Notes under the pieces: model-generated
The model's database searches: none
What the model was told of the DNA's origin: nothing
Seen by the model: the letters and a program-made list of their open reading frames with translations, nothing else
In this document: positions 56,485 to 64,000 of the stretch, in pieces
Position numbering within the stretch: the first letter of the stretch is position 1
How the letters are laid out: each line of letters starts with the position of its first letter
Source: Microbacterium sp. 5K110
Lineage (GTDB): Bacteria; Actinomycetota; Actinomycetes; Actinomycetales; Microbacteriaceae
Direction: 5' to 3'
Assembly: GCF_005774735.1 (NCBI RefSeq)
Contig: NZ_VBUM01000002.1
Coordinates: forward strand, 62,001 to 126,000
DNA length: 64,000 nucleotides
Program-made: the position numbers and the translations under genes

Positions 56485-57141
56485 TCAGTCCCCGTGGGAG
56501 TCGGCGTCGCCTGCCTCCGCCGCGTCATCCGCATCGGCGGCGTCGTCGCGGGGCGCATCGTCCTCGCCCGGAAGCTCTTCGAAGAGACCGGCCGGCGGGG
56601 TCACGACCACGCGTCCTGCCTCGATGTCGACCTCGGGGACGATCGCGCTCACGAACGGCACGAGGACGTCGGCATCCTCGCCACGGCCCGTGGGACGCAC
56701 GATCAGGAGATCCTGCGCGGGGAAGTGATCCACGCGCGCGACCCGGCCGATGACGGCTCCGTCCCGCACCACGTCGAGACCGACGAGCTGGTGGTCGTAC
56801 CACGCGTCGTCTTCAGCGGGGGCGGCCTGGGAGTCCTGGTCGATCCAGAGGATCGCCTTCACCAGCTCTTCGGCGGCGTTGCGGTCGTCGACGCCCTCGA
56901 AGAAAGCCACGGGGTGGGAGTTCATCCAGCGGAACTCCCGCACCTTCAGCTCGCGGCCGTGCCACGGCGAGGACTCGGGGACCTGAAGGGTGAACGTGTT
57001 CCCGGGGACGAAACGCCCCTCGGGGTCATCGGTGTACAGCTCGAGCTTGAACGCGCCCTTGAGGCCGTGGGCCTTGACCAAGCGGCCCACACGGAGCTGG
57101 GTCTTGGCGGGCTCTGCGCCCGCGGTTTCGCCGGCCGACAT
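56485..57141 (-). CDS. rimM: 16S rRNA processing protein RimM
   Basis: A 218-residue 30S maturation factor. The RimM N-terminal barrel ([20 protein letters not shown]) and the PRC-barrel half ([35 protein letters not shown], ending [22 protein letters not shown]) are clear. The last 35 residues form an Asp/Ala-rich acidic tail. Its ATG shares a base with the KH-gene stop region. Confidence 0.97.
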   Translation of the reverse strand: MSAGETAGAEPAKTQLRVGRLVKAHGLKGAFKLELYTDDPEGRFVPGNTFTLQVPESSPWHGRELKVREFRWMNSHPVAFFEGVDDRNAAEELVKAILWIDQDSQAAPAEDDAWYDHQLVGLDVVRDGAVIGRVARVDHFPAQDLLIVRPTGRGEDADVLVPFVSAIVPEVDIEAGRVVVTPPAGLFEELPGEDDAPRDDAADADDAAEAGDADSHGD

Positions 57142-57371
57142 CAGTCGTCGGCAACGTCGACGCGGACGCGCTGCCCGTCGGCGAGGGCCGTGATGAGCGT
57201 GCGCAGCGCCTTGGCGGTGCGACCGCCGCGCCCGATCACGCGACCCCGATCATCGGGGTGCACGCGAACCTCCAGCACCTCGCCGCGGGGCGAGGTGGAG
57301 GAACGGATGGTCACGGCATCGGGGTGATCGACGATCCCCTTGACGACGTGTTCGAGCGCGGCGGACAGCAC
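57141..57371 (-). CDS. khpA: KH-domain RNA-binding protein (KhpA/YlqC)
   Basis: A 76-residue single KH domain. The GxxG loop is GRVIGRGGRTAKALRTLI. In Gram-positives KhpA pairs with KhpB and influences cell-size and mRNA stability; between rpsP and rimM is its standard place. GTG 57371. Confidence 0.95.
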   Translation of the reverse strand: MLSAALEHVVKGIVDHPDAVTIRSSTSPRGEVLEVRVHPDDRGRVIGRGGRTAKALRTLITALADGQRVRVDVADD

Positions 57372-57376
57372 GGGAC

Positions 57377-57787
57377 TTACTCTGCCGAGGTCTCGGCGGC
57401 GGGCGCCTCGTCGGCAGGAGCCGCGTCGGCCTTCTTCTCTGCCTTGGGCTTGACGACCGACTTCTTGGAGGCGTCGACCTCGAAGGCGGCCTTGGGCTCG
57501 CGGACCTTGACGGTGGACTTCGCGTCCTTGTCGCCCTTGAAGGTGCCCCAGTCGCCCGTGAGCTTGAGGATGGCGCGCACCTGCTCGGTCGGCTGAGCGC
57601 CGACACCGAGCCAGTACTGGGCGCGCTCCGAGTCGACCTCGATGAACGAGGGCTCCTCGGTCGGGTGGTACTTGCCGATCTCCTCGATCACACGACCGTC
57701 GCGCTTGGTGCGCGAGTCGGCGACGACGATGCGGTAGTACGGCGCACGGATCTTGCCGAGACGCTTGAGACGGATCTTGACAGCCAC
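57377..57787 (-). CDS. rpsP: 30S ribosomal protein S16
   Basis: A 136-residue S16. [35 protein letters not shown] and [18 protein letters not shown] are diagnostic. The core ends near residue 90; an Ala/Lys/Glu tail of about 45 residues follows. GTG 57787 with ribosome-binding site AGGAG. Confidence 0.97.
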   Translation of the reverse strand: MAVKIRLKRLGKIRAPYYRIVVADSRTKRDGRVIEEIGKYHPTEEPSFIEVDSERAQYWLGVGAQPTEQVRAILKLTGDWGTFKGDKDAKSTVKVREPKAAFEVDASKKSVVKPKAEKKADAAPADEAPAAETSAE

Positions 57788-57920
57788 GAAAACTCCTGGA
57801 TGGTGGAAAGCGAACGAACCGAACGCCTGGAGCGTGGGGTGCACACCCGGCGGAAGCTCAAAAAGGCGGACCGACACTGGATAGAGGGTCGAGTGGTGGG
57901 TCCGACCCTCTATTCTGCCA
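57788..57920 (-). promoter_or_regulatory. rpsP promoter and leader with 5' hairpin
   Basis: The 11-mer TGGCAGAATAG (minus, 57910-57920) matches the rplS promoter exactly. Immediately downstream an 11-bp perfect inverted repeat (57881-57891 with 57903-57913, 11-nt loop) begins inside the promoter 3' end, so it may be both DNA palindrome and 5'-terminal RNA hairpin. Confidence 0.6.
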
Positions 57921-57978
57921 GATGACACGGCGGGTAGCGAACCCGCTGACTGCCGTGGCGCCGTGTCAGACTGACCGC

Positions 57979-59142
57979 ATGAGGCTCCCCTTCGCACCGT
58001 CCGCGCGTTCCTCGGTGGGACTGGAGTGGGAGCTCATGCTCGCCGACCGTGAAACAGGCGATCTCGTCCCCCGCGCGCCGGAGATCCTCGACCTCGTCGA
58101 AGAGGCCACCTCGCTGGAACGCTTCACCGTCACCGGCGAGTTGTTGACCAACACGGTCGAGGTCACCAGCGGTGTGGGCCAGACCGTCGCCGCGGCCGTC
58201 GACGACATCGCGGACGCCATCGCCGCCCTGCGCACGCAGACCGAGCCGCGCGGCATCGAGTTGCTGTGCGCCGGCAGCCACCCCTTCGCGCAGTGGTTCG
58301 ACCAGGAGGTCACCGACAAGACGCGCTACCACACGCTCATCGAGCGCACCCAGTGGTGGGGGCGGAACATGATGATCTGGGGCGTCCACGTGCACATCGG
58401 CGTCGACGACGTCGACAAGGTCATGCCGATCATCAACGCGCTGACCGTCTACCTCCCGCACCTGCAGGCCCTGTCGGCATCCAGTCCGTTCTGGGCGGGC
58501 GAACGCACGGGCTATGCCTCCAACCGCGCCCTCGTGTTTCAACAGCTGCCCACCGCGGGTCTGCCATGGCAACTGCGTGAGTGGGGGGACTTCGAGGCGT
58601 ACCTCGACGACATGGTGCGCACCGGGGTGATGGCGGATGCCAGCGAGGTCCGCTGGGATATCCGTCCGGCGCCCCACTGGGGCACCGTCGAGATCCGCGC
58701 GTGCGACGGCATGTCGACGTTGCCCGAGCTCGCCGCCGTCGCGGCGCTCGCGCAGTCGCTCGTCGAGCACTTCTCGCGCATCCTCGACGCCGGCGGCGAG
58801 CTCCCCGGCATCCCGCCCTGGTACGCCCGCGAGAACAAGTGGCGCGCCGCCCGCTACGGGCTGGACGCTCGCGTGATCGTCGACCGGGAGGGCACTCAGC
58901 TCCCCGTGCGCGACCACCTGTTCACCACGATGGAGCAGCTCGCCGACGTCGCCACGGAGCTGAAGTGCGCGCGGGAATTCGCGGGACTCGAGACGATCCT
59001 CGCCACGGGCGGCAGCTCGGCGCGCCAGATCGCGGTCGCCGACGCCGCCGACGGCGATCTGCGGGCCGTGGTGCAGCATCTGATCCGGGAGTTCCGGGGC
59101 GGACCGACTCTCCGCGAACACCTCGCCTCGCTGCGCGTCTGA
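57979..59142 (+). CDS. Carboxylate-amine ligase, YbdK-type glutamate--cysteine ligase
   Basis: A 387-residue ATP-grasp-like ligase of the GCS2 family. [26 protein letters not shown], the [10 protein letters not shown] strand, [44 protein letters not shown] and the [21 protein letters not shown] segment match YbdK proteins. They couple glutamate to amines and show weak glutamate-cysteine ligase activity. As actinobacteria usually rely on mycothiol, the true product is uncertain. Start ATG 57979 has CAGACT 6 nt upstream, a variant leaderless -10. Confidence 0.9.
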   Translation: MRLPFAPSARSSVGLEWELMLADRETGDLVPRAPEILDLVEEATSLERFTVTGELLTNTVEVTSGVGQTVAAAVDDIADAIAALRTQTEPRGIELLCAGSHPFAQWFDQEVTDKTRYHTLIERTQWWGRNMMIWGVHVHIGVDDVDKVMPIINALTVYLPHLQALSASSPFWAGERTGYASNRALVFQQLPTAGLPWQLREWGDFEAYLDDMVRTGVMADASEVRWDIRPAPHWGTVEIRACDGMSTLPELAAVAALAQSLVEHFSRILDAGGELPGIPPWYARENKWRAARYGLDARVIVDREGTQLPVRDHLFTTMEQLADVATELKCAREFAGLETILATGGSSARQIAVADAADGDLRAVVQHLIREFRGGPTLREHLASLRV

Positions 59143-59180
59143 GCCCCCGGACTCCGCGCGGACTCATAGCTTCGCGGCCG

Positions 59181-59186
59181 TAGGAT
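59181..59186 (+). promoter_or_regulatory. -10 element, leaderless promoter of SGNH gene
   Basis: TAGGAT ends 6 nt before ATG 59193. Confidence 0.6.
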
Positions 59187-59192
59187 CGCGCC

Positions 59193-59915
59193 ATGATCCG
59201 TCGGCCCCCTGTCGCGATGACACTGCTCGCCGCCCTCGCGGCCGGCGGGATCGCCACCCTCAGCGGGTGCGCCCCCGCCGCCGGCGAACCGGTGCCCGCG
59301 CTGACCTTCGCCGTCCCCACCCCCGCGGCGGCGCACCCGGTCACGGCGTCGACGCCTGCCGTCCGAATGGTCACGCTCGGCGACTCGCTGATGTCCGGCT
59401 CCGGTCTGCCGTGGGGCGAGGCCTGGCCCGAGCTCCTCGCCGCGCGCGAGGGAGTCACCTTGACGAACCTCGCGTGCGGCGGGATGGGATTCGTCGTCGA
59501 CGGCGAATGCGGCACCGCCTACTCCGGCTTCTCCCCCGCGATCGCTGCGCTGCAGCCCGAGCTCATCATCGTGCAGTCCTCGAGCAACGACTTCTGGCAG
59601 GACCCCGACGAGATCCGCACGGACACCGACGACACGGTCGCTCAGCTGCACGAGGCCGCGCCGGATGCTCGGATCGTCGGGTTGAGCACCATCTGGAACG
59701 ACGACCCGGACGTTCCGGACGACACCGCCACGACCTCCGACGCCCTGCACGAGGCGATCGACACCGTCGGGGGGACCTTCATCGACGTCGGACAGCCCCT
59801 GGCCGGGCACCCCGACTGGATGCAGGCCGACGAGGTTCACCCCACCGCCCGCGGTCAGCGGGCCATCGAGCAGACCGTGGTGTCAGCGCTGCAGAGCGCC
59901 GGCGTCCTGCCCTGA
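59193..59915 (+). CDS. SGNH/GDSL hydrolase lipoprotein
   Basis: A 240-residue exported esterase-like protein. A lipobox TLSGC puts the lipid on Cys26; a Pro/Ala/Thr linker follows. Catalytic block I is TLGDSLMSG (Ser65), block II around CGGMGF (Gly), block III SSSNDFW (Asn131), and block V DEVH (Asp212, His215). Substrate unknown; wall or polysaccharide deacylation is plausible for a membrane-tethered member. Confidence 0.9.
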   Translation: MIRRPPVAMTLLAALAAGGIATLSGCAPAAGEPVPALTFAVPTPAAAHPVTASTPAVRMVTLGDSLMSGSGLPWGEAWPELLAAREGVTLTNLACGGMGFVVDGECGTAYSGFSPAIAALQPELIIVQSSSNDFWQDPDEIRTDTDDTVAQLHEAAPDARIVGLSTIWNDDPDVPDDTATTSDALHEAIDTVGGTFIDVGQPLAGHPDWMQADEVHPTARGQRAIEQTVVSALQSAGVLP

Positions 59916-59924
59916 TCCCGGGGC

Positions 59925-61469
59925 TCAGCCGCGGCCGAGCATCTTCTGCAGCTCGGCGAGATCAGCCTCGCTCGGCGCCTTCTGGCCGCCCAGGCCGAAG
60001 CCCGAGCCGGTCGCCGGAGCAGCCGCAGCGATGCCGGCGTTCTCGGCGGCGCGCTTGGCGGGGTTGCCCGACCGCGACCCCTTCGCCTTCTGCTGCTTGC
60101 CGCGCTTGGACGACGCGCCGGGCTTTCCGCCGACGGGGCCCATACCCGGGATGTTGGGCACACCGCCGCGCGCGACGGTCTTCATCATCTTGGCGGCCTG
60201 GTCGAAGCGCTGCACGAGCTGGTTCACATCGGTCACGGTCATTCCCGAGCCGCGGGCGATGCGCAGACGACGCGAGCCGTTGAGGATCTTCGGGTTGCGA
60301 CGCTCGACGAGCGTCATCGAGCGGATGATCGCCTCGGTGCGGTCGATCTCGCGCTCGTCGAAGTCCTCGAGCTGCTGCTTCATGGAGCCCATACCCGGGA
60401 GCATCCCGAGCATCTTCTTCATGGAGCCCATCTTCTTCATCTGCTGCATCTGCTCGAGGAAGTCCTCGAGCGTGAAGGTCTCGGTCGCGAGCTTCTCGGC
60501 GACCTTCATCGCCTCGGCCTCGTCGAACGCCTGCTGCGCCTGCTCGATCAGGGTGAGGATGTCACCGAGGTCGAGGATCCGGGATGCCATGCGGTCGGGG
60601 TAGAAGGGTTCGACATCGTCGAGCCCTTCACCGGTCGAGGCGAAGATGATCGGGCGACCGGTGACCGAGGCCACCGACAGGGCGGCACCACCGCGCGCGT
60701 CGCCGTCGAGCTTGGACAGCACGACGCCGGTGAAGTCGACACCGTCCTGGAAGGCCTTCGCCGTGTTCACGGCATCCTGACCGATCATCGCGTCGATGAC
60801 GAAGAGCACTTCGTCGGGCTGGGTCGCCGTGCGGATGTCGGCGGCCTGCTTCATCAGCTCGGCGTCGACACCGAGACGACCGGCCGTGTCGATGATGACG
60901 ATGTCGTGCTGCTGACGCGTCGCGTAGGCGACGCCGTCGCGGGCCACCTTCACGGGATCGCCCACGCCGTTGCCGGGTTCGGGCGCGTAGATCGCGGCAC
61001 CCGCGCGCTCGGCGACGACCTGCAGCTGGTCCACGGCGTTGGGTCGCTGGAGGTCGCACGCCACGAGAAGCGGGGTGTGGCCGTCCTTCTCGAGCATCTT
61101 GGCGAGCTTGCCCGCGAACGTCGTCTTACCCGAACCCTGGAGGCCCGCGAGCATGATCACCGTCGGCGGGTTCTTGGCGAACTGCAGGCGGCGCTGCTGA
61201 CCGCCCAGGATGCCCACGAGCTCGTCGTTGACGATCTGCACGACCTGCTGCGCCGGGTTCAGGGCGCGGTTGACCTCGTCGCCGAGGGCGCGTTCGCGCA
61301 CCGCCGCGGTGAACTCCTTCACGACGGGCAGGGCGACGTCGGCGTCGAGCAGGGCGCGACGGATCTCGCGAACCGTCCCGTCGACGTCGGCGGGGGTCAG
61401 CTGCCCCTTCTTGCGCAGATTGCGGAAGGTCTCTGTGAGCCGGTCGGAGAGAGTGCCGAAAGTCGCCAT
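59925..61469 (-). CDS. ffh: Signal recognition particle protein Ffh
   Basis: A 514-residue SRP GTPase. NG domain G1 GLQGSGKTTFAGK, G3 IIDTAGRLGVD, G4 region VLSKLDGDARGGA. The M domain is methionine-rich around residues 340-400 (EQMQQMKKMGSMKKMLGML) with the RRLRIARGSGM RNA-binding motif near 405. The Gly/Ala-rich tail after residue 430 is longer than in E. coli. TAGAAT at 61479-61484 (minus) and GGAGG just before the ATG are the expected start signals. Convergent with the SGNH gene. Confidence 0.98.
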   Translation of the reverse strand: MATFGTLSDRLTETFRNLRKKGQLTPADVDGTVREIRRALLDADVALPVVKEFTAAVRERALGDEVNRALNPAQQVVQIVNDELVGILGGQQRRLQFAKNPPTVIMLAGLQGSGKTTFAGKLAKMLEKDGHTPLLVACDLQRPNAVDQLQVVAERAGAAIYAPEPGNGVGDPVKVARDGVAYATRQQHDIVIIDTAGRLGVDAELMKQAADIRTATQPDEVLFVIDAMIGQDAVNTAKAFQDGVDFTGVVLSKLDGDARGGAALSVASVTGRPIIFASTGEGLDDVEPFYPDRMASRILDLGDILTLIEQAQQAFDEAEAMKVAEKLATETFTLEDFLEQMQQMKKMGSMKKMLGMLPGMGSMKQQLEDFDEREIDRTEAIIRSMTLVERRNPKILNGSRRLRIARGSGMTVTDVNQLVQRFDQAAKMMKTVARGGVPNIPGMGPVGGKPGASSKRGKQQKAKGSRSGNPAKRAAENAGIAAAAPATGSGFGLGGQKAPSEADLAELQKMLGRG

Positions 61470-61478
61470 GATCCTCCG

Positions 61479-61484
61479 ATTCTA
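61479..61484 (-). promoter_or_regulatory. -10 element of ffh promoter
   Basis: TAGAAT on the minus strand, 9 nt before the ATG at 61469, with GGAGG in between. Confidence 0.55.
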
Positions 61485-61486
61485 CC

Positions 61487-61508
61487 GGCGGCGGCGCCGT
61501 TCGCCGCC
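61487..61508 (-). terminator. Short hairpin after TetR gene
   Basis: GGCGGCG/CGCCGCC stem (61487-61493, 61502-61508), directly after the TetR stop and overlapping the upstream region of ffh. Confidence 0.45.
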
Positions 61509-61512
61509 CGAC

Positions 61513-62070
61513 TCAGGCGCGCGCCTCCGCGAGGGCCGTGGCGAGGAGGTCTGCCAGGCCCGGACCGCCGGCGGTGTGCTCCGCCCAGGCCCACACCGCC
61601 GCGAGCACCGCGGCGGCCACCGCACCCCCGCGCACCTGCGCCCGCAGCCGCTCTTCGCCCTCGCTGACCAGCCGGGCCGAGACCTCGCGCTGCAGCCGGA
61701 ACTGGCGCTGGGCGCGGTCGCGGTCCAGTTCGGCGGAGAGACCCATGACATCGGCGTTCGCGATCGCCAGCGCGAGGGCGTCGGGCGCGAAGTCCCGACC
61801 GATGCAGACGAGCGCCTCCGTCGGCGACGCGGCGGACTCCGTGAGTGCCGCGATGGCCTCGTCGACCCGCTCATCGAACCCCGACCACAGCACGTCGCTC
61901 TTCGCCGAGAAGTAGTTGAAGAAGCTCGAGCGGCTGACGCCCGCCCGCTGCGTGATGTCCGAGACGGACGTCGCGTCGTACCCCTGCTCGAGGAACAGCT
62001 CGCAGGCCGCCTCCGAGAGCACTTCCCGCGACGAGGCGCGCGGACGACCGCTGCGGGATTCGGAGGCCAT
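61513..62070 (-). CDS. TetR-family transcriptional regulator
   Basis: A 185-residue repressor. The N-terminal HTH (about residues 14-60) reads VLSEAACELFLEQGYDATSVSDITQRAGVSRSSFFNYFSAKSDVL, a standard TetR domain. The ligand-binding half is helical and not specific to a known ligand. ATG 62070 is leaderless (TAGGCT 6 nt upstream). Divergent from lipB across 67 bp carrying a TTGGA-N5-TCCAA palindrome, its likely operator. Confidence 0.92.
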   Translation of the reverse strand: MASESRSGRPRASSREVLSEAACELFLEQGYDATSVSDITQRAGVSRSSFFNYFSAKSDVLWSGFDERVDEAIAALTESAASPTEALVCIGRDFAPDALALAIANADVMGLSAELDRDRAQRQFRLQREVSARLVSEGEERLRAQVRGGAVAAAVLAAVWAWAEHTAGGPGLADLLATALAEARA

Positions 62071-62076
62071 GCGAAC

Positions 62077-62120
62077 AGCCTAGGACGCGTGGCTCGTGTG
62101 TATTCTTGGACGCAATCCAA
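62077..62120. promoter_or_regulatory. tetR/lipB divergent promoter with palindromic operator
   Basis: TAGGCT (minus, 62077-62082) serves the regulator. TATTCT (plus, 62101-62106) is a good lipB -10, starting RNA near 62113. The palindrome TTGGACGCAATCCAA (62106-62120) covers that start site, and is also where the regulator's own -35 region begins. Confidence 0.55.
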
Positions 62121-62137
62121 CAAAGGCGGGAGCGCGG

Positions 62138-62776
62138 ATGCTCGACATCGACCACGTGGGGCTCGCCCCGGACTACGTGCCGTACCTCGACGGCTGGACC
62201 CGGCAGCGGGCGGTGCACGCCGACGTCGTGGCGGGAGTCCGCCCCGACACTCTTCTGCTGCTCGAGCACGAGGCCGTGTACACCGCCGGTAAGCGCACCG
62301 AGGCGCACGAGCGCCCGACCGACGGCACGCCCGTCATCGACGTGGACCGCGGCGGCAAGATCACATGGCACGGCCCGGGCCAGCTCGTGGGCTATCCCAT
62401 CGTCCGACTCCCCGAACCCCTCGACGTCGTCGCGCACGTGCGCCGGCTCGAAGGGCTGCTCATCACTGTCCTCGCCCGCCACGGCGTCGACGGCTTCCGC
62501 GTCGAGGGACGCAGCGGCGTGTGGGTGCGCCGCCCCCTCGGCACCGACAAGATCGCGGCGATCGGCGTCCGCGTAGAGAGAGGCGTCACCATGCACGGCT
62601 TCGCCGTCAACTGCGACAACACGCTCGCGGGCTTCCGCGGCATCATCCCGTGCGGGATCACGGATGCCGGCGTCACCACGGTCAGCGAAGTCGTCGGGGC
62701 CGAGGTCTCCCCCGCCGACGTCGTCGGCTCCGTCGAGGACGTCTTCCGGGCCGAGTACGCGGCGGTGGCGGCATGA
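62138..62776 (+). CDS. lipB: Lipoyl(octanoyl) transferase
   Basis: A 212-residue enzyme transferring octanoyl from ACP to E2/GcvH lipoyl domains. The catalytic Lys138 ([10 protein letters not shown]) and Cys172 (GIIPCGITD) are in place; [17 protein letters not shown] and HGFAVNCDN are diagnostic. Length normal. Overlaps lipA by 4 nt. Confidence 0.97.
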   Translation: MLDIDHVGLAPDYVPYLDGWTRQRAVHADVVAGVRPDTLLLLEHEAVYTAGKRTEAHERPTDGTPVIDVDRGGKITWHGPGQLVGYPIVRLPEPLDVVAHVRRLEGLLITVLARHGVDGFRVEGRSGVWVRRPLGTDKIAAIGVRVERGVTMHGFAVNCDNTLAGFRGIIPCGITDAGVTTVSEVVGAEVSPADVVGSVEDVFRAEYAAVAA

Positions 62777-63807
62777 GCGCCTGCGGGACCGGCACCGCCC
62801 AGGGTGCGGCATCCACCGCCCCGAACGGGAGGAAGCTCCTGCGTCTCGAGGTGCGGAACGCCGAGACCCCGATCGAACGCAAGCCCGAGTGGATCAAGAC
62901 CAAGGCGCGCCTCGGGCCCGAATACACCGCGCTGCAGAACCTCGTGAAGACCGAGGACCTGCACACGGTCTGTCAGGAGGCGGGCTGTCCGAACATCTTC
63001 GAGTGCTGGGAGGACCGCGAGGCGACGTTCCTCATCGGCGGCTCGCAGTGCACACGGCGCTGCGACTTCTGCCAGATCGACACCGGCAAGCCCGCGGACT
63101 ACGACACCGACGAGCCTCGCCGTGTCGCCGAGAGCGTCTCGCGCATGCAGCTGCGCTACGCCACCGTGACGGGCGTCGCGCGCGACGACCTGCCCGACGA
63201 GGGCGCCTGGCTGCACGCGGAGACCGTGCGGCGCATCCACGCCGAGAACCCGGGAACAGGCGTCGAAATCCTCGCGACCGACTTCTCGGGCAACCCGGCG
63301 CTGCTCGACGAGGTCTTCTCATCGCGGCCCGAGGTCTTCGCGCACAACGTCGAAACGGTGCCCCGCATTTTCAAGCGCATCCGCCCCGCCTTCCGGTACG
63401 AGCGCTCCCTCGGCGTGCTGACCGCCGCGCGCGAGGCCGGACTCATCACGAAGTCCAACCTCATCCTCGGCATGGGCGAAGAGCCCGAAGAGGTCGTGCA
63501 GGCGCTCCAGGACCTGCACGACGCCGGCACCGACATCATCACGATCACGCAGTACCTGCGTCCCACACCGCGCCACCTGCCGGTGCAGCGGTGGGTCAAG
63601 CCCGCCGAGTTCGTGGAGTTCAAAGAGGAGGCCGAGCGCATCGGGTTCCTCGGCGTGCTCGCCGGGCCCCTCGTGCGCTCGTCCTACCGCGCGGGTCGCC
63701 TGTGGGCGCAGTCGATGGTGTCGAAAGGACGCGAGATCCCCCCGCACCTCTCCCACCTCGCGAAGGACATCGCCGGAGCCGACGCCGGCTTCGCCCAGGC
63801 GGTGTGA
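62773..63807 (+). CDS. lipA: Lipoyl synthase
   Basis: A 344-residue radical-SAM enzyme inserting two sulfurs in octanoyl groups. The auxiliary cluster uses Cys67, Cys72, Cys78 (CX4CX5C) and the radical-SAM cluster Cys93, Cys97, Cys100 (CX3CX2C). Downstream [11 protein letters not shown]-like, [10 protein letters not shown] and [13 protein letters not shown] segments, and the C-terminal [10 protein letters not shown], are complete. Coupled to lipB. Confidence 0.98.
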   Translation: MSACGTGTAQGAASTAPNGRKLLRLEVRNAETPIERKPEWIKTKARLGPEYTALQNLVKTEDLHTVCQEAGCPNIFECWEDREATFLIGGSQCTRRCDFCQIDTGKPADYDTDEPRRVAESVSRMQLRYATVTGVARDDLPDEGAWLHAETVRRIHAENPGTGVEILATDFSGNPALLDEVFSSRPEVFAHNVETVPRIFKRIRPAFRYERSLGVLTAAREAGLITKSNLILGMGEEPEEVVQALQDLHDAGTDIITITQYLRPTPRHLPVQRWVKPAEFVEFKEEAERIGFLGVLAGPLVRSSYRAGRLWAQSMVSKGREIPPHLSHLAKDIAGADAGFAQAV

Positions 63808-63861
63808 CGCCGGACGGGCCGACGCCGCGGGGGCGCACGGGCGACCGCGCCGCTCCGCGCA

Positions 63862-64000
63862 TCATTCCCGTTCGCACGCTCGGGTTCCCTCGCCCGGGGC
63901 CGGCGTCCGCCGATGCCGGCTGATCGGTGAGACCAGCGGCATCCCCGAGGCGGGGTCGGTCACGATGACGGACTCGATGCCGAACACCTCTCGCACGAGA
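63862..64000 (-). CDS. ABC transporter ATP-binding protein (siderophore/Fe3+ type), C-terminal end
   Basis: Only the last 45 residues are in the window. VREVFGIESVIVTDPASGMPLVSP matches the C-terminal signature of FecE/FhuC/FepC-like ATPases in actinobacteria (FG-x-x-x-x-V-x-x-D-P-x-x-G-x-P). A short Arg/Pro tail follows. The rest of the gene lies to the right. Convergent with lipA, 54 bases apart. Confidence 0.75.
   Translation of the reverse strand, partial: LVREVFGIESVIVTDPASGMPLVSPISRHRRTPAPGEGTRACERE

Overview
The window is a compact, high-GC (roughly 70 % G+C by eye) bacterial chromosome segment. Gene content, gene order, TAnnnT-type promoters and protein sequences point to an actinobacterium of the family Microbacteriaceae, most likely Microbacterium; the genus is inferred, since no 16S gene is present. 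There is no prophage, insertion sequence, CRISPR array or resistance island. Almost everything is conserved chromosomal core, with about 68 protein genes (two cut by the window edges) and two tRNA genes.

Layout. 1-11.7 kb: end of aminopeptidase N, a two-gene ABC exporter, an MscS channel translationally coupled to a group II truncated haemoglobin, two acyl-CoA thioesterases, EttA, a lipoprotein and SSB, resembling the mycobacterial pepN-glbO-ettA-ssb neighbourhood. 11.7-17.2 kb: a MocR regulator divergent from a YczE membrane protein, tRNA-Arg, oligoribonuclease, tRNA-His, and the metallopeptidase-clpS-DUF2017 operon. 17.2-28.8 kb: DNA polymerase IV, the gatCAB amidotransferase operon, an acyl-CoA ligase, DNA ligase LigA, MnmA and the cysteine desulfurase that plausibly feeds it sulfur. 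28.8-35.3 kb: glgX-glgE-glgB, alpha-glucan building by the GlgE (maltose-1-phosphate) route. 35.3-41.0 kb: thioredoxin/TPR co-chaperone, membrane proteins, a hydrolase and a lytic transglycosylase. 41.0-46.0 kb, minus strand: rpsB, tsf, pyrH, frr, cdsA and a DivIVA-type repeat protein. 46.3-54.3 kb: degenerate LytM protein, DUF3060 lipoprotein, then rplS-lepB-rnhB-DUF2469-yraN-yifB-dprA-xerC read right to left. 54.3-61.5 kb: map, and the translation/secretion block ffh...rpsP-khpA-rimM-trmD. 61.5-64 kb: a TetR regulator divergent from lipB-lipA, and the end of an ABC ATPase.

The most unusual signals lie across genes rather than in one gene. (1) The heptamer GGATGCC/GGCATCC occurs about 100 times by hand count, near one per 650 bp, against about 15 expected from composition. 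It occurs on both strands and is repeatedly paired as an inverted repeat in terminators and intergenic hairpins, an organisation reminiscent of the DNA-uptake sequences of Neisseria and Pasteurellaceae, which I do not know to be described in actinobacteria. (2) At least 18 genes have a TAnnnT hexamer (CAGACT in one case) 6-7 nt before the start codon, implying leaderless mRNAs and fixing their starts. (3) Several local regulatory structures (MocR operator, TetR/lipB palindrome, ribosomal-protein leaders with a shared 11-mer, tsf leader hairpin) are readable directly.
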